Shown here in pieces: positions 36,314 through 45,596 of a DNA stretch of 64,000 nucleotides (position 1 is the stretch's first letter; every line of letters begins with the position of its first letter). This stretch comes from Streptomyces sp. Q6 (GTDB taxonomy: Bacteria; Actinomycetota; Actinomycetes; Streptomycetales; Streptomycetaceae). The stretch covers positions 806,001-870,000 of the forward strand of contig NZ_CP146022.1 in the NCBI RefSeq assembly GCF_036967205.1. Direction: 5' to 3'. A program made the position numbers and the translations under genes. The notes beneath the pieces were generated by a model. The model had not been told where the DNA came from. It saw only the letters and a program-made list of their open reading frames with translations, and ran no database searches.

Positions 36314-36791
36314 GCCCTACCCCTCAACCATTACGCATCGCACTACGACGTCCCAAGCGCGAAGCCGCTCGTGCAGGAATGTCCCTGGCGAACTGCGATT
36401 TGGTGAGGCTTGACTTTTCTAGTAGACGCAACCGCCCATCGTGACGACAGCTCCTTCGCAGCAGAGCTTGTACGTCAAGTACAAGGAGACGGCGCGGGGC
36501 GGGCTCGCGGTGAACATCATCGAGTGCTAGGAAAAGAGGCCCTGACCAGCGCGTTCGTTTCTTTCAGTGCTGTCAGGGCCTTCCCTGCTTACGCGGCGGA
36601 AAGTCCCTGAAACCTCCCTGGGACAGACGTGAAAGTCCCTGAAAAGTCCCTGGAACGTCCCTGTCGTGCCCCCCCTCGAAGCGGGGCACGACACCCGAAG
36701 CAAGCCACGCTGCCGCTAGGAGTTGTCGTCAAAGGCCAAGCCCACGTCGTGAGGGGGGCGAGGGTGACCGATCGGGCGGTGCCTCGGTGAC
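36314..36791. other. 478-bp region without a convincing gene
   Basis: It contains several copies of AGTCCCTGAAA-like sequence at 36601-36660. A perfect stem (GTCGTGCCCC/GGGGCACGAC) lies at 36663-36692. A 66-codon frame at 36410 lacks a start context and family features. It is lower in GC than the neighbouring genes. It may hold the original element's att-proximal DNA. Confidence 0.5.
36663..36692. terminator. Hairpin with 10-bp perfect stem
   Basis: Arms GTCGTGCCCC and GGGGCACGAC surround a 10-nt loop. No gene ends immediately before it on the plus strand, so terminator status is a guess. Confidence 0.4.
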
Positions 36792-38195
36792 ATGTCGGTG
36801 GGTGCTTCTACGCTTCCGACCATGGATATGGACGATCTTGCGTGGCAGGCGAGCAACTATCGCGGTCTATCCCCGAGAACGGTGCGTCTCCTGTTGGCGC
36901 ACGGTCGCCTGAATCTGGTTGCCCAGGTGGCAGTGGATCGTGGCGAGTGGTTTTGTGCCGAGGGGGCGGTAGAGGAGTTGTGCCAGGCGGGGGACTTTGG
37001 GCGCGCGCTATCTGTGATGGAGCCGTTCGTCGTGACGGGGTGGCGGGCCGCCTTCTATGCGAAGGCCGAGATCCTGCTCCGGGCAGGCAGGACGAAGGAG
37101 GCTTTGGATCTGGTACGCCCGGAGGAAGCCGACCGGGCCTCCACGACCGAGTGTCGTGATCTTGCTGAGGTGCTCGGCAAGGCAGGGCGAATCGACGAGG
37201 CCATCGAACTGCTCGCCCCGCACCTCGACAAGTCGTGGCTCCTGTCCGTTCTAGTGGATATCACCGATGGGCAGGGCCGTGACGAGCGGGTGCTGGAGCT
37301 GATCGCCCCGCTCGCAGACCATGCACGTCAGGCCCGCGGCGAAGCACACCGGGACTACGCCTTCTCCGACGCCCAGAAGTTGCAGGCTCGTGTGCTGGAG
37401 CGGGCGGGCCGTGCTGATGAGGCAATCCGGATCCTCGGCCAGGACATCGCCGGGCGCCGCTTCCTCGCTCAGAACACCCTCATCACCTATGCCGAACTGC
37501 TGGCACGTCACGGGCGGCTCGATGAGTTGCGCGAACTGGGTGGCGGCCAGGACGCGCGCACCGTCTTGGACGTCTATGCGGGTGCTCTGCGCAGCGACGG
37601 CCGGGTCGAGGAGGCCGAGGGCGTGATGAGAGACGCTATCGCCGCCGACGACTGGGTCGGGTACCGGGCATGGCTTTCCTCGATGTTGCTGGCAGAAGGC
37701 CGGTGGGACGACGCGATCGTCGTCGCGGACCCCGGCTTCGGCTGGTACGACTGCTCCAACCTCCTGGCACCACTCGTTCACCCGCTTCTCGACCGCCCCG
37801 AGGAACTGCTCTATCTGGTCGAGCACCCAAGGGTTGTGCCCCACCACGGTCACGAGGAGTTCCAGCACTGGTGGCGGGCCTGGGCCCTGGCCGGCCTCGG
37901 CCGCGTCGACGAGGCGATCACCGTGGCTGGTCTTGACCGTCCCTGGACCGATCCCCGTATCGTCAAGGCCGACCTCCTCAGGCGGGCCGGCCGTCTTGAC
38001 GCCGCCGCCGATGAACTGCGGGCCCTGGGCACGATTAAGGCACGCGAGGAACTGTGCGAGGTCCTAGTCCTGCAAGGGCGCGCGGATGAGGCGATCGCCA
38101 TCCACCCCACAGTGGCGGAACAGCGCGCTGCCGAACCGAAGCCCAAGTCCGTCCCTCTTGGCGAGAACGGGTACTCCCTGGAGCCACCTTTTTAG
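36792..38195 (+). CDS. TPR-like helical repeat protein of unknown function
   Basis: The protein of up to 467 residues is built from degenerate tetratricopeptide-like helical pairs. The recurring pattern is GRxDEAIxxL (AGRIDEAIEL, AGRADEAIRIL, GRVDEAITVAG, GRADEAIAIH), spread from residue 90 to the end. No enzymatic motif or membrane segment is visible. The start is uncertain: ATG 36792 and ATG 36822 both lack a good ribosome-binding site. Similar proteins occur in Streptomyces accessory regions as predicted scaffold proteins. It stands alone on its strand, flanked by IS DNA on the right. Confidence 0.65.
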   Translation: MSVGASTLPTMDMDDLAWQASNYRGLSPRTVRLLLAHGRLNLVAQVAVDRGEWFCAEGAVEELCQAGDFGRALSVMEPFVVTGWRAAFYAKAEILLRAGRTKEALDLVRPEEADRASTTECRDLAEVLGKAGRIDEAIELLAPHLDKSWLLSVLVDITDGQGRDERVLELIAPLADHARQARGEAHRDYAFSDAQKLQARVLERAGRADEAIRILGQDIAGRRFLAQNTLITYAELLARHGRLDELRELGGGQDARTVLDVYAGALRSDGRVEEAEGVMRDAIAADDWVGYRAWLSSMLLAEGRWDDAIVVADPGFGWYDCSNLLAPLVHPLLDRPEELLYLVEHPRVVPHHGHEEFQHWWRAWALAGLGRVDEAITVAGLDRPWTDPRIVKADLLRRAGRLDAAADELRALGTIKAREELCEVLVLQGRADEAIAIHPTVAEQRAAEPKPKSVPLGENGYSLEPPF

Positions 38196-38210
38196 GGATT
38201 GCCCTTCGTT

Positions 38211-39043
38211 TCACACCCACATCAGGAGTGAGGCGAGGGTGACTGCTGCTTCGTAGGACTGGGCGGTCTTGTCGTATCGGGTGGCGATCCCGCGCCACTG
38301 CTTCAGGCGATTGAAGCACCGTTCCACGACGTTGCGTCGCTTGTAGACCTGCTTGTCGAAAGCGGGCGGGCGGCCTCCTCGGCTGCCGCGTCGGTGGCGG
38401 TTTCGGGCCTAGTCGGCGCGTTCAGGGATGGTGTGTCCGATGCCGCACCGTCGGAGCCAGGCTCGGATGGCCTTGGAGCTGTAGCCTTTGTCGCCCAAGA
38501 CGTGATCGGCCCGGACACGCGGCCGTCCGGGCCCGAGCCGTGGCACACGTATCGCCTCCATCACGGCGGTGAACTGGGTGCAGTCGTTGGTGTTGCCGCC
38601 AGTGACGACCAGGGCGAGTGGGCGGCCGAGGCCGTCACAGGCCAGATGAATCTTGCTGGTCAACCCGCCTCGGGAACGGCCCAGCGCTGGGCTGCGATGC
38701 CCCCTTTTCGGGCCCCGGCGGCATGCTGGTGGGCCCGGACGATGCTGGAGTCGACCGACACCAGCCAGTCGATGTTCCCGGCAGCATCTGCTCGGGCCTG
38801 CGCGTTTTTCAGCATCCGGTCGAACGTGCCGTCCGCCGCCCAGCGGCGGAAGCGGGTGTGCAGGCTGGCCCAGGACCCGTACCGCTCGGGTACATCTCGC
38901 CAGGCCACTCCCGCCCGGAACTTCCACATGATCCCGTTGAGCATCCTCCGGTCATCGAGCCGAGGGCGACCCATCGACTTCCGGGGTAGCAACGGCTGCA
39001 CGAAGTCCCACTCGGCATCCGTCAGTTCATGGCGACGCGTCAC
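38211..39043 (-). pseudogene. IS5-family transposase (IS427-type), inactivated
   Basis: OrfA begins at ATG 39043 (HELTDAEWDFVQPLLPRKSMGRPRLDDRRMLNG). The reading passes to the OrfB frame at the GAAAAGGGG slip site near 38700, as normal for this group, with the DDE residues around VDSSIVRAHQH, LGDKGYSSKA and RNVVERCFNRLKQWRG. A TAG at about 38409-38411 interrupts the OrfB frame where a sense codon is expected (PERAD-stop-ARNRH). The right terminal repeat could not be found, so the element is broken as well. Confidence 0.8.
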
Positions 39044-39286
39044 CTGACCATGATCACATTGACGACACGGCCTAGCGTGGCCCGCACCTGGCGTCTGCAG
39101 CCAGGGATCAGATGCTCAATGCGCCGACCTCGCCGTTCTACGAACGCCCGTGAGGTATTCCAGTTCGGTCAACTTGTAGGGGCTGCTTGTCCCAATGAGC
39201 ATCTGAGTGGGTGTTCTGCGAGTCGTCGTGGCCGGTTGTCCGGTTTGAGGGGTTGCGGTTGGCCGCTTCTGCGGTGTGCTGGAGAC

Positions 39287-40144
39287 GTGGCTGATCGGCA
39301 GCCGTACCCGAGCGATCTGTCGGACGAGGCATGGGAGTTGATCCGGCCGGTCATCACGGCCTGGAAGGGGCAGCACCGTTCGGTCAGCGGCCATGAGGGC
39401 CGGTACGAGATGCGGGAGATCGTCAACGCGATCCTGTACCAGGCCCGGGTCGGCTGCCAGTGGCGCTATCTGCCGCACGACCTTCCGCCCTACACCGCGG
39501 TCTACTACTACTTCGGGCTGTGGCGCGACGACGGCACCGACCAGACCATCCACGACCTGCTGCGCTGGCAGGTCCGCGAGTCGAAAGGCCGGCGCGAGGA
39601 CCCGTCCGCGGTCGTGATGGACTCCCAGACCGTGCACGTCTCGCTCAACGCCCCGAAGGAGACGACCGGCCTGGATCCGGGCAAGAAGAGCCGGGGCCGC
39701 AAGCGGGGCATCGCCACCGATGTGCTCGGTCTGCTCATCGCGGTGATCGTGGTCGCCGCGAGCGTGCACGACAACGCCATCGGGATCACGCTGCTGGACA
39801 AGGTGGCCGCCGACAACCCCGGCGTGGTGAAGAGCTGGGTCGATGCCGGGTTCAAGAACGCCGTCATCGAGCACGGCCGGTCACTGGGCATCGACGTCGA
39901 GGTGGTGTCCCGGGATCCGCAGACCAAGGGGTTCGCCCCGGCCCCGAAACGGTGGATCGCCGAGCAGACCTTCGGCACCCTCATGCTGCACCGCCGCCTG
40001 GCCCGCGACTACGAGACCCTGCCCGCCAGTTCGGCGTCCTGGATCCGCTGGTCGATGACCGACGTCATGACCCACCGGCTCACCGCCACCACCACTCCCA
40101 CCTGGCGGGACCCGCCACCGGCCCGCCGGCCCGGACCGGCATGA
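39287..40144 (+). CDS. IS5-family transposase
   Basis: From GTG 39287, after GGAGAC, the 285-residue protein has the IS4/IS5 N-terminal domain (YPSDLSDEAWELIRPVI ... CQWRYLPHDLPPYTAVYYYF). A DDE domain follows, with MDSQTVHVS, WVDAGFKNAVIEHG and EQTFGTLMLHRRLARDYE. It is full length and shows no obvious damage. Its stop overlaps the next gene as ATGA. Confidence 0.85.
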   Translation: MADRQPYPSDLSDEAWELIRPVITAWKGQHRSVSGHEGRYEMREIVNAILYQARVGCQWRYLPHDLPPYTAVYYYFGLWRDDGTDQTIHDLLRWQVRESKGRREDPSAVVMDSQTVHVSLNAPKETTGLDPGKKSRGRKRGIATDVLGLLIAVIVVAASVHDNAIGITLLDKVAADNPGVVKSWVDAGFKNAVIEHGRSLGIDVEVVSRDPQTKGFAPAPKRWIAEQTFGTLMLHRRLARDYETLPASSASWIRWSMTDVMTHRLTATTTPTWRDPPPARRPGPA

Positions 40145-40566
40145 TCGTGTGGGAGTTGAGCATGCAGGAGTTCCTGGAACAGATCGAGATACGCGAGGCC
40201 GCCGGCCGTGACCTCGCGAACCGGCTCCGCACCCAGATCGCCGAGCTCACCGCCCAACTCACGGCCGCCGAACAGGCTCTGGAGCGACTGAAGATCACCC
40301 GGGAAACCATCCTGGAGATCGGCCCGGACCTTCCCGGCGGCCTCGCCCCGCTGCCCTCGGCCTACCGCCAGATCCTCGCCCTCTTCGAGAACACCGCGGA
40401 CGGACTGCACCCCAAGGACGTCTGCCTCGCCCTGGACACCGGCACCGAGCCCCGGCACGTCGAAGGCACCCGCGCCAAACTGAAACGCCTGGTCAGCCGC
40501 GGCATCCTCACCGAACCCGAGCCCGGCCTCTTCCAGCTACCGCAGCCAACCCCGCCCCCGGACTGA
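40141..40566 (+). CDS. Accessory protein of the IS element: coiled coil plus winged-helix-like end
   Basis: The ATG overlaps the transposase stop (ATGA). Residues about 10-55 are a charged coiled coil (RDLANRLRTQIAELTAQLTAAEQALERLK). The C-terminal 75 residues look like a winged helix (HPKDVCLALDTGTEPRHVEGTRAKLKRLVSRGIL). It lies inside the terminal repeats and is translationally coupled, so it probably assists or regulates transposition, perhaps by binding the ends. I know no characterised function. Confidence 0.65.
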   Translation: MIVWELSMQEFLEQIEIREAAGRDLANRLRTQIAELTAQLTAAEQALERLKITRETILEIGPDLPGGLAPLPSAYRQILALFENTADGLHPKDVCLALDTGTEPRHVEGTRAKLKRLVSRGILTEPEPGLFQLPQPTPPPD

Positions 40567-40691
40567 CACCCGGCGAAAGCCCACAGAACACCCACTGAGA
40601 GGCACCTCCCGAAGGATGGGCCTGGCGCAACAGTACGAGGTGTACAGAGCTCTCCTTCGCCACGCCTGGACACCAACCACGCACAAGCTCG

Positions 40692-41324
40692 CTAATGTCC
40701 GCGGGCGATCCAATCCGCCAAATATGGGGCTTCAGCACCAATGGTGGTGCTCTCCCCATGCCCTGGGTGCACCTGCGTAGTAGCGGGCAGGACGAGGAGC
40801 CGGTCCCGGATCGAGCGGATGATGGTGGGGAAATGTGAATAGGACCGTCCGGTAGCCCCAGGGCCACCGGCGAAAAGGGTGTCGCCCGTGAAGACAGTGC
40901 CGAGTGCGGGCGCGTAGAGACAGACGGCCCCAGGGGTGTGTCCCGGCGTGTGCAGTACGCGCAGTTCGGTCCCGGCGACCTCGATGCGCTGATCGTCGGA
41001 AACATAGCCGTTCGGATCACGGCCGGGATGGGTGTGTTTCCACAGCAACCGGTCGTCGAGGTGCAGGAGGATCCGGGCGTCGGTTTCTTCGGCCAGCTTG
41101 GGAGCTGCGTTGATGTGGTCGTCGTGGGCGTGTGTAGAGACGATGGCCGCCACCACCCGGGATCCCACAGTGGCCCTGATGGCGCGAGCGTCGTGGGCGG
41201 CGTCGATGACGACGACCTCGTGGTCGTCGCCGACGATCCAGACGTTGTTCTCGACGTCCCAGGTATCGCCGTCCAGGCTGAACGTCCCTGATGTGACGAC
41301 GCGTTCGATACGTGCGCCGGGCAT
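40692..41324 (-). CDS. MBL-fold metallo-hydrolase, putative S-formylmycothiol hydrolase
   Basis: The 210-residue protein has the metallo-beta-lactamase metal site STHAHDDH (His65, His67, Asp69, His70), then GHTPGAV, FTGDTLF and HPGHGE. It is glyoxalase-II-like in size. It overlaps the upstream dehydrogenase gene by one base (TGATG), and this pairing is typical in actinobacteria for mycothiol-dependent formaldehyde oxidation. There it would hydrolyse S-formylmycothiol to formate and free mycothiol. A generic thioester hydrolase is the alternative. Confidence 0.8.
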   Translation of the reverse strand: MPGARIERVVTSGTFSLDGDTWDVENNVWIVGDDHEVVVIDAAHDARAIRATVGSRVVAAIVSTHAHDDHINAAPKLAEETDARILLHLDDRLLWKHTHPGRDPNGYVSDDQRIEVAGTELRVLHTPGHTPGAVCLYAPALGTVFTGDTLFAGGPGATGRSYSHFPTIIRSIRDRLLVLPATTQVHPGHGESTTIGAEAPYLADWIARGH

Positions 41325-42409
41325 CAGAGGATCACCACCGAGCGCAGCACATCGCCTTGGTCCATGCGGGCGAAGGCGGCTTCAATGTCGTCGAGCGAGA
41401 TCGTCTCAGTCACGAACGCGTTCAGGTCCAGTCGGCCCTGGAGATAGAGGTCGACAAGCATGGGGAAGTCGCGGGAGGGCAGGCAGTCGCCGTACCAGCT
41501 CGACTTGAGCGCACCGCCGCGACCGAAGACGTCCAGGAGCGGCAGTTCCAGCTTCATCTCGGGCGTCGGGACACCGACAAGGACGACGGTTCCCGCCAAG
41601 TCGCGGGCGTAGAACGCCTGCCGGTAGGTCTCTGGGCGGCCGACGGCCTCGATGACGACGTCAGCGCCGTGACCGCCCGTCAACTCCCTTACTGCTTCTA
41701 CCGGATCGGTCTCCTTGGCGTTCACGGTGTGGGTAGCGCCCAGGGTGCGGGCCGTCGCGAGTTTCCGCTCGTCGAGGTCGATGGCGATGATTGTCGCCGC
41801 GCCCGCGAGACGGGAGCCGGCGACGGCCGCGTCACCGACACCGCCGCAGCCGATGACCGCCACGGTGTCACCGCGGCCGACGCCGCCGGTGTTGATCGCC
41901 GCGCCGATACCGGCCATCACACCGCACCCGAGCAGCCCTGCGGCGGCAGGCGAGGCCGCAGGATCCACTTTGGTGCACTGCCCTGCCGCCACCAGCGTCT
42001 TCTCTGCAAACGCGCCTATTCCCAGGGCGGGCGAGAGTTCGGCCCCGTCCAGGAGGGTCATCTTCTGTTTGGCGTTGTGGGTGTCGAAGCAGTACTGCGG
42101 GCGTCCGCGTCGGCAGGCCCGGCACCGGCCGCAAACAGCACGCCAGTTGAGGATGACAAAGTCGCCGGGCGCGACCTCGCTCACACCCGCACCGACCGAC
42201 TCCACGATTCCGGCCGCCTCGTGGCCGAGGAGGAAGGGGAAGTCGTCGTTGATGCCGCCCTGCCGGTAGTGCAGGTCGGTGTGACAGACCCCGCAGGCCT
42301 GTACGGAGACCACCACCTCTCCTGGTCCGGGATCGGGCACGACGATCGTCTCGACGCGCACGGGTTCGCCCTTGGAATGTGCGACGACGCCGCGTACGTG
42401 CTGGGGCAT
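41324..42409 (-). CDS. S-(hydroxymethyl)mycothiol dehydrogenase (mycothiol-dependent formaldehyde dehydrogenase)
   Basis: The 361-residue zinc alcohol dehydrogenase has catalytic ligands Cys42 (GVCHTDLH) and His63-Glu64. The structural zinc is held by four Cys at 93, 96, 99 and 107, and NAD binds at [11 protein letters not shown]. The sequence around [31 protein letters not shown] is characteristic of the MscR/AdhE2 subgroup. That subgroup oxidises the spontaneous adduct of formaldehyde and mycothiol to S-formylmycothiol. Lying between a demethylating P450 gene and the MBL hydrolase gene, it removes the formaldehyde that the P450 releases. Confidence 0.9.
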   Translation of the reverse strand: MPQHVRGVVAHSKGEPVRVETIVVPDPGPGEVVVSVQACGVCHTDLHYRQGGINDDFPFLLGHEAAGIVESVGAGVSEVAPGDFVILNWRAVCGRCRACRRGRPQYCFDTHNAKQKMTLLDGAELSPALGIGAFAEKTLVAAGQCTKVDPAASPAAAGLLGCGVMAGIGAAINTGGVGRGDTVAVIGCGGVGDAAVAGSRLAGAATIIAIDLDERKLATARTLGATHTVNAKETDPVEAVRELTGGHGADVVIEAVGRPETYRQAFYARDLAGTVVLVGVPTPEMKLELPLLDVFGRGGALKSSWYGDCLPSRDFPMLVDLYLQGRLDLNAFVTETISLDDIEAAFARMDQGDVLRSVVIL

Positions 42410-42464
42410 GGCTGATCCTCTCGGTCCTGATACGACTGCTGAAGGCGGAGGGCGGTGCGCGGGG

Positions 42465-43682
42465 TCACCGGGTCGGGCGGACGCGTACCGGGAGAGCTGC
42501 CCAGGAGCGGAGTGTGTTGTTGAGGTGGCGCCGGGGTTCGCCCGCGAGCTCGATGTGCTCGATGCGGCGGGCCAGGGCGGTCAGCAGTGCCTCGGCCTCG
42601 AGGCGGGCGACATGCTGGCCGACGCACTGGTGGATGCCCATGCCGAAGCCGACGTGGCCCGAGGAATCGCGGGTGAGGTCGAAGCGATCGGGGTTGTTCC
42701 AGCGGGCGGGATCTCGGTTGGCGGCGCCGAGGAACATGAGAATCTTGCTGCCCTCGGGAATCACCGTGCCGGCCACCGAGACGTCGGTGGTGGCGGTACG
42801 GAAGAAGGTCTGCACCGGCGACTGCCAGCGCACTGCCTCGTCGAACGCGACCCGCGCCAGCTCCAGCCGCTCACGCAGCCGCTGCCACTCGCCGGGGTGG
42901 GTGGCGAAGGCGTAGAGGGTGGCCGCGAGTCCGTGGACGGTGGTGTCTACGCCGGCGGTGAGCAGCGAGCGCACCACGAGCGGTGCTTGCTCGGGGGTGA
43001 GGTCGCCCCGGTCGGCCGCGGCCCAGATGGCCGCGCCGAACCCCTGCTCGCCGAGCGCCTCGCGTGTGCACTGGCCGCCCACCCAGGTCGACAGCTCGGC
43101 CGTGCGGGGCGCGTCGGCCTCGACCAGTTCGTTGCGGGGGCCGAAGGCGTTGAAGGCCATGTTGCCGTAGGGCAGGAGGTTGTCGCGCCCGTCGGTTCCC
43201 AGGCCGACGGCGTCGGGGAAAACACGCAGCGGAAAGGCTTTGGCCAACTCCTCGAAGGCGTCGAAGCGGGTGCCGTCGCCGGTCAGTACGGTGTCAACGA
43301 GTTCGTCGGCCGTCGTCTGCCAGCTCTGCCGCAGCCGACGCAGGGCGGGCGGGGCGAGAAGCTCGCGCAGGACGCGCCGTGGGGCGTCGTGGTGCGGCGG
43401 GTCGGCCTCGAGGAGCAGGCTCGGGGGGCGCCACGGCTTTTCGTGGCGGAAGTTGGCGAGGCCCACGCCGGCGGCGGACTGGAAGGTCTGCCAGTCGACG
43501 AGCGCAGCGTGCACCTCTTCGTAGCGGGCCAGGGCGTGGACGTCGTAACGGGTGAGGTGGACGACCGGGCCTGCTGCGCGCAGCGCCTGGTGCAGGGGTT
43601 CCGGATGTTCAAGGTTTTCCGGGGCGAACGGGTCGGCGTCACTGGTGGGGGTCGTGACAGCAATGTGCGACGTTTCGTTCAT
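42465..43682 (-). CDS. Cytochrome P450, CYP199A-like aromatic-acid O-demethylase
   Basis: ATG 43682 follows a GGGAG site. The 405-residue P450 has the I-helix AGVDTT (243-248), ExxR at Glu282-Arg285, and the haem-thiolate Cys353 in [12 protein letters not shown]. Stretches such as [30 protein letters not shown]-like NAFGPRNEL and [11 protein letters not shown] match the CYP199A pattern. The characterised members O-demethylate 4-methoxybenzoate. The product would be a hydroxybenzoate plus formaldehyde. Neighbouring genes supply the reductase (upstream) and formaldehyde disposal (downstream). Confidence 0.85.
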   Translation of the reverse strand: MNETSHIAVTTPTSDADPFAPENLEHPEPLHQALRAAGPVVHLTRYDVHALARYEEVHAALVDWQTFQSAAGVGLANFRHEKPWRPPSLLLEADPPHHDAPRRVLRELLAPPALRRLRQSWQTTADELVDTVLTGDGTRFDAFEELAKAFPLRVFPDAVGLGTDGRDNLLPYGNMAFNAFGPRNELVEADAPRTAELSTWVGGQCTREALGEQGFGAAIWAAADRGDLTPEQAPLVVRSLLTAGVDTTVHGLAATLYAFATHPGEWQRLRERLELARVAFDEAVRWQSPVQTFFRTATTDVSVAGTVIPEGSKILMFLGAANRDPARWNNPDRFDLTRDSSGHVGFGMGIHQCVGQHVARLEAEALLTALARRIEHIELAGEPRRHLNNTLRSWAALPVRVRPTR

Positions 43683-43722
43683 GCGGCGGCTCCCAGTACA
43701 CGGCGTAGCAGGTCTCGGCGGC

Positions 43723-44727
43723 TCAGATGTCCAGGACGATGCGGTCACCGCAGGAGCGGGAGACGCAGGGGAACATGCAGTCGTTGGCCGCGCGTTCGTG
43801 TTCGGCCAGAAGGGCGTCCCGGTGGTCGGGCACTCCTTCCAGGACGGGGGTCAGGCAGGTTCCGCAGGTGCCCTGCTCGCAGGAGGACAGGAGATCGACT
43901 CCGGCACGGCGGACGGCATGGAGGACCGAGACGCCGGGTTCGACGGTCACGGTGCTGCCGGTCCGGCGCAGTTCCACCTCGAAGGGCGTGCTCCGTACGG
44001 GCTCCGTCTGCTTCGCCGCCGCGAAGCGCTCGGTGCGCAGACAGTGGGGCGGCCAGGCAGTACATGCCTGCTCCACGGCGTTCAGCAGCGGCGGCGGCCC
44101 GCAGCAGTACACCTTGGTTCCCGAGGCGGGTTCGGCCAGCCAGGTCGCGAGATCCAGCAGCCCGCACTCGTCCTGCGGCACGAGACGCACGCGGTCGCCG
44201 TAGGCGCCGGACATCTCGTCACGGAAGGCCATGGACGCGCGGGTTCGGCCTCCGTAAAGCAACTGCCATTCCACGCGCATCAGTTCGGCCTGCCGAATCA
44301 TCGGCAGCAGCGGAGTGATGCCGATTCCGCCGGCGATGAACAGGTACCGCTCGGCCGGAACCAGCGGGAAGTTGTTGCGCGGGGCCCCGGCCCCGACCGG
44401 GCTCCCTAGGGCGAGCCGGTCGTGCACGTACGCCGACCCGCCTCGTCCCGCCGGTTCGCGCAGCACGGCGATCCGGTAGCTGTGGGCGTCCCAGCGATCG
44501 CCACACAGCGAGTACTGCCGGGTTGTCCCGTCCGGCAGGATCAGGTCGATGTGTGAGCCGGGCGTCCAGTCCGGCAGCCGTCCGCCGTCCGGGCGGGAAA
44601 GAGTCAGGGACACGACGCCATCGGCGACGGCGTCTTTGCTGCGGACCTCCAACATCATGGTGGACGTGCTGTGTTGAGGGCCCGCTGGGGTCAGGGTGCG
44701 TACGACCACGTTGTCGCCTCCCGTCAT
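43723..44727 (-). CDS. Phthalate-dioxygenase-type (PDR/VanB) reductase, redox partner of the P450
   Basis: The domain order is flavin-binding (RQYSLCGDRWD), NAD-binding (GGIGITPLLPMIRQ ... CCGPPPLLNAVE) and a C-terminal plant-type 2Fe-2S ferredoxin (CEQGTCGTC plus a fourth Cys in MFPCVSRS). This is the single-chain reductase of the vanillate demethylase/phthalate dioxygenase family, using NADH and FMN. The 334-residue length assumes Met at 44727. An upstream ATG at 44781 is also open, and no good ribosome-binding site decides. It lies 40 bp upstream of the P450 gene and probably feeds it directly, as a separate-chain version of the reductase module found fused in CYP116B enzymes. Confidence 0.88.
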   Translation of the reverse strand: MTGGDNVVVRTLTPAGPQHSTSTMMLEVRSKDAVADGVVSLTLSRPDGGRLPDWTPGSHIDLILPDGTTRQYSLCGDRWDAHSYRIAVLREPAGRGGSAYVHDRLALGSPVGAGAPRNNFPLVPAERYLFIAGGIGITPLLPMIRQAELMRVEWQLLYGGRTRASMAFRDEMSGAYGDRVRLVPQDECGLLDLATWLAEPASGTKVYCCGPPPLLNAVEQACTAWPPHCLRTERFAAAKQTEPVRSTPFEVELRRTGSTVTVEPGVSVLHAVRRAGVDLLSSCEQGTCGTCLTPVLEGVPDHRDALLAEHERAANDCMFPCVSRSCGDRIVLDI

Positions 44728-44790
44728 CGGAATGCAGGAAGGATGCGCGTGGCCGCAGTCACACCGCGACGCGATTCTCACTCAGCGAGA

Positions 44791-44802
44791 GAGAAATTTC
44801 TC
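44791..44802. promoter_or_regulatory. GAGAAATTTCTC palindrome, candidate IclR operator
   Basis: This is a perfect 12-bp palindrome in the 104-bp gap between the IclR gene and the reductase gene, at about -65 from the reductase start. It is AT-rich relative to its surroundings. The position suits control of the demethylation operon by the adjacent regulator. Confidence 0.5.
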
Positions 44803-44831
44803 GGGAATGCCATACGGCTGTCGCGTCCCCG

Positions 44832-45596
44832 TCACACATGTCCCGTCGAGCCGCGCACGGCGAGGGCCCTGGAGATGCCGAGAGCCGCGGTACGTACCAC
44901 GGGGACGACGACGTGGGCGTGTTCGTCGTTGGGCACGATGACCGCCAGCGCGGCGGCCACCGAGCCGTCGTCGCCGCGGACTGGGGCGGCGATACCCAGG
45001 GCATCCTCGTGCACATAGCCCGGGCAATAGGCGTATCCCTGTTGCCGTATCTCGGCGAGCAGGGCGCGCAGCCGCGAGGGCGAGACCGGGGTGCGGGAGG
45101 TGTAGGCGGTACAGGGGCCGACGAGGATGCGCTCTCTCAGTTCGGCGGAGCCATGGGCGAGGAACACCAGGCCGCTGGAGGAGGCGTGCAGAGGCAGCCG
45201 TCCGGCGATGCGGGTGTAGTTGACCACTGCTCCCGGCGCGGAGAGCCGCTCCAGGAAGAGCACATCATCGCCGTCGAGGACACCCAGCTGCACATGGTGA
45301 CCGACCACGTCGTGGACCCCTTCCATGAAGGGCATGGCCGCGTCGCGCAGGGACAGCGCGGGGGACGCACGGGTCGCCAGTTCCCACAGGCGGACCCCAA
45401 TCCGCACCTTGCGGTCGTCGTCCCGGCTCAGGAAGCCGTGGGCCACCAGTTCGGTCACGAGCCGTGAGGCTGTCGCCACGTGCAGCCCGGTGCGACGGGC
45501 GATCTCAGAGACGGCCAGTGCGGGAGCATCCTGGGTGAACGCCTCCAGGATGCGCGTCGCCCGGGAGAGTACCGACTCGCCGTGAGGTTGCTTCAT
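44832..45596 (-). CDS. IclR-family regulator of the demethylation operon
   Basis: The 254-residue protein has an N-terminal winged helix (LAVSEIARRTGLHVATASRLVTELVAHGFLSR) and a C-terminal IclR effector domain (GHHVQLGVLDGDDVLFLERLS ... GYAYCPGYVHEDALGIAAPV). IclR proteins commonly sense aromatic acids and control their degradation. It is encoded immediately upstream of, and on the same strand as, the reductase-P450-dehydrogenase-hydrolase genes. ATG 45596 follows GGAAG. Confidence 0.88.
   Translation of the reverse strand: MKQPHGESVLSRATRILEAFTQDAPALAVSEIARRTGLHVATASRLVTELVAHGFLSRDDDRKVRIGVRLWELATRASPALSLRDAAMPFMEGVHDVVGHHVQLGVLDGDDVLFLERLSAPGAVVNYTRIAGRLPLHASSSGLVFLAHGSAELRERILVGPCTAYTSRTPVSPSRLRALLAEIRQQGYAYCPGYVHEDALGIAAPVRGDDGSVAAALAVIVPNDEHAHVVVPVVRTAALGISRALAVRGSTGHV

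Larger units (their letters stand above)
39204..40598 (+). mobile_element. IS5-family element with an accessory gene
   Basis: Imperfect terminal inverted repeats share the core AGTGGGTGTTCTG (left from 39206, right at 40584-40596 on the other strand). Inside are a transposase gene and a small overlapping second gene. The exact ends and target duplication could not be fixed by eye. Confidence 0.65.

Noticed and set aside
36410-36610. Small gene of 66 codons
   Set aside because: No ribosome-binding site, no family pattern, and low-quality codon use in a repeat-containing gap.
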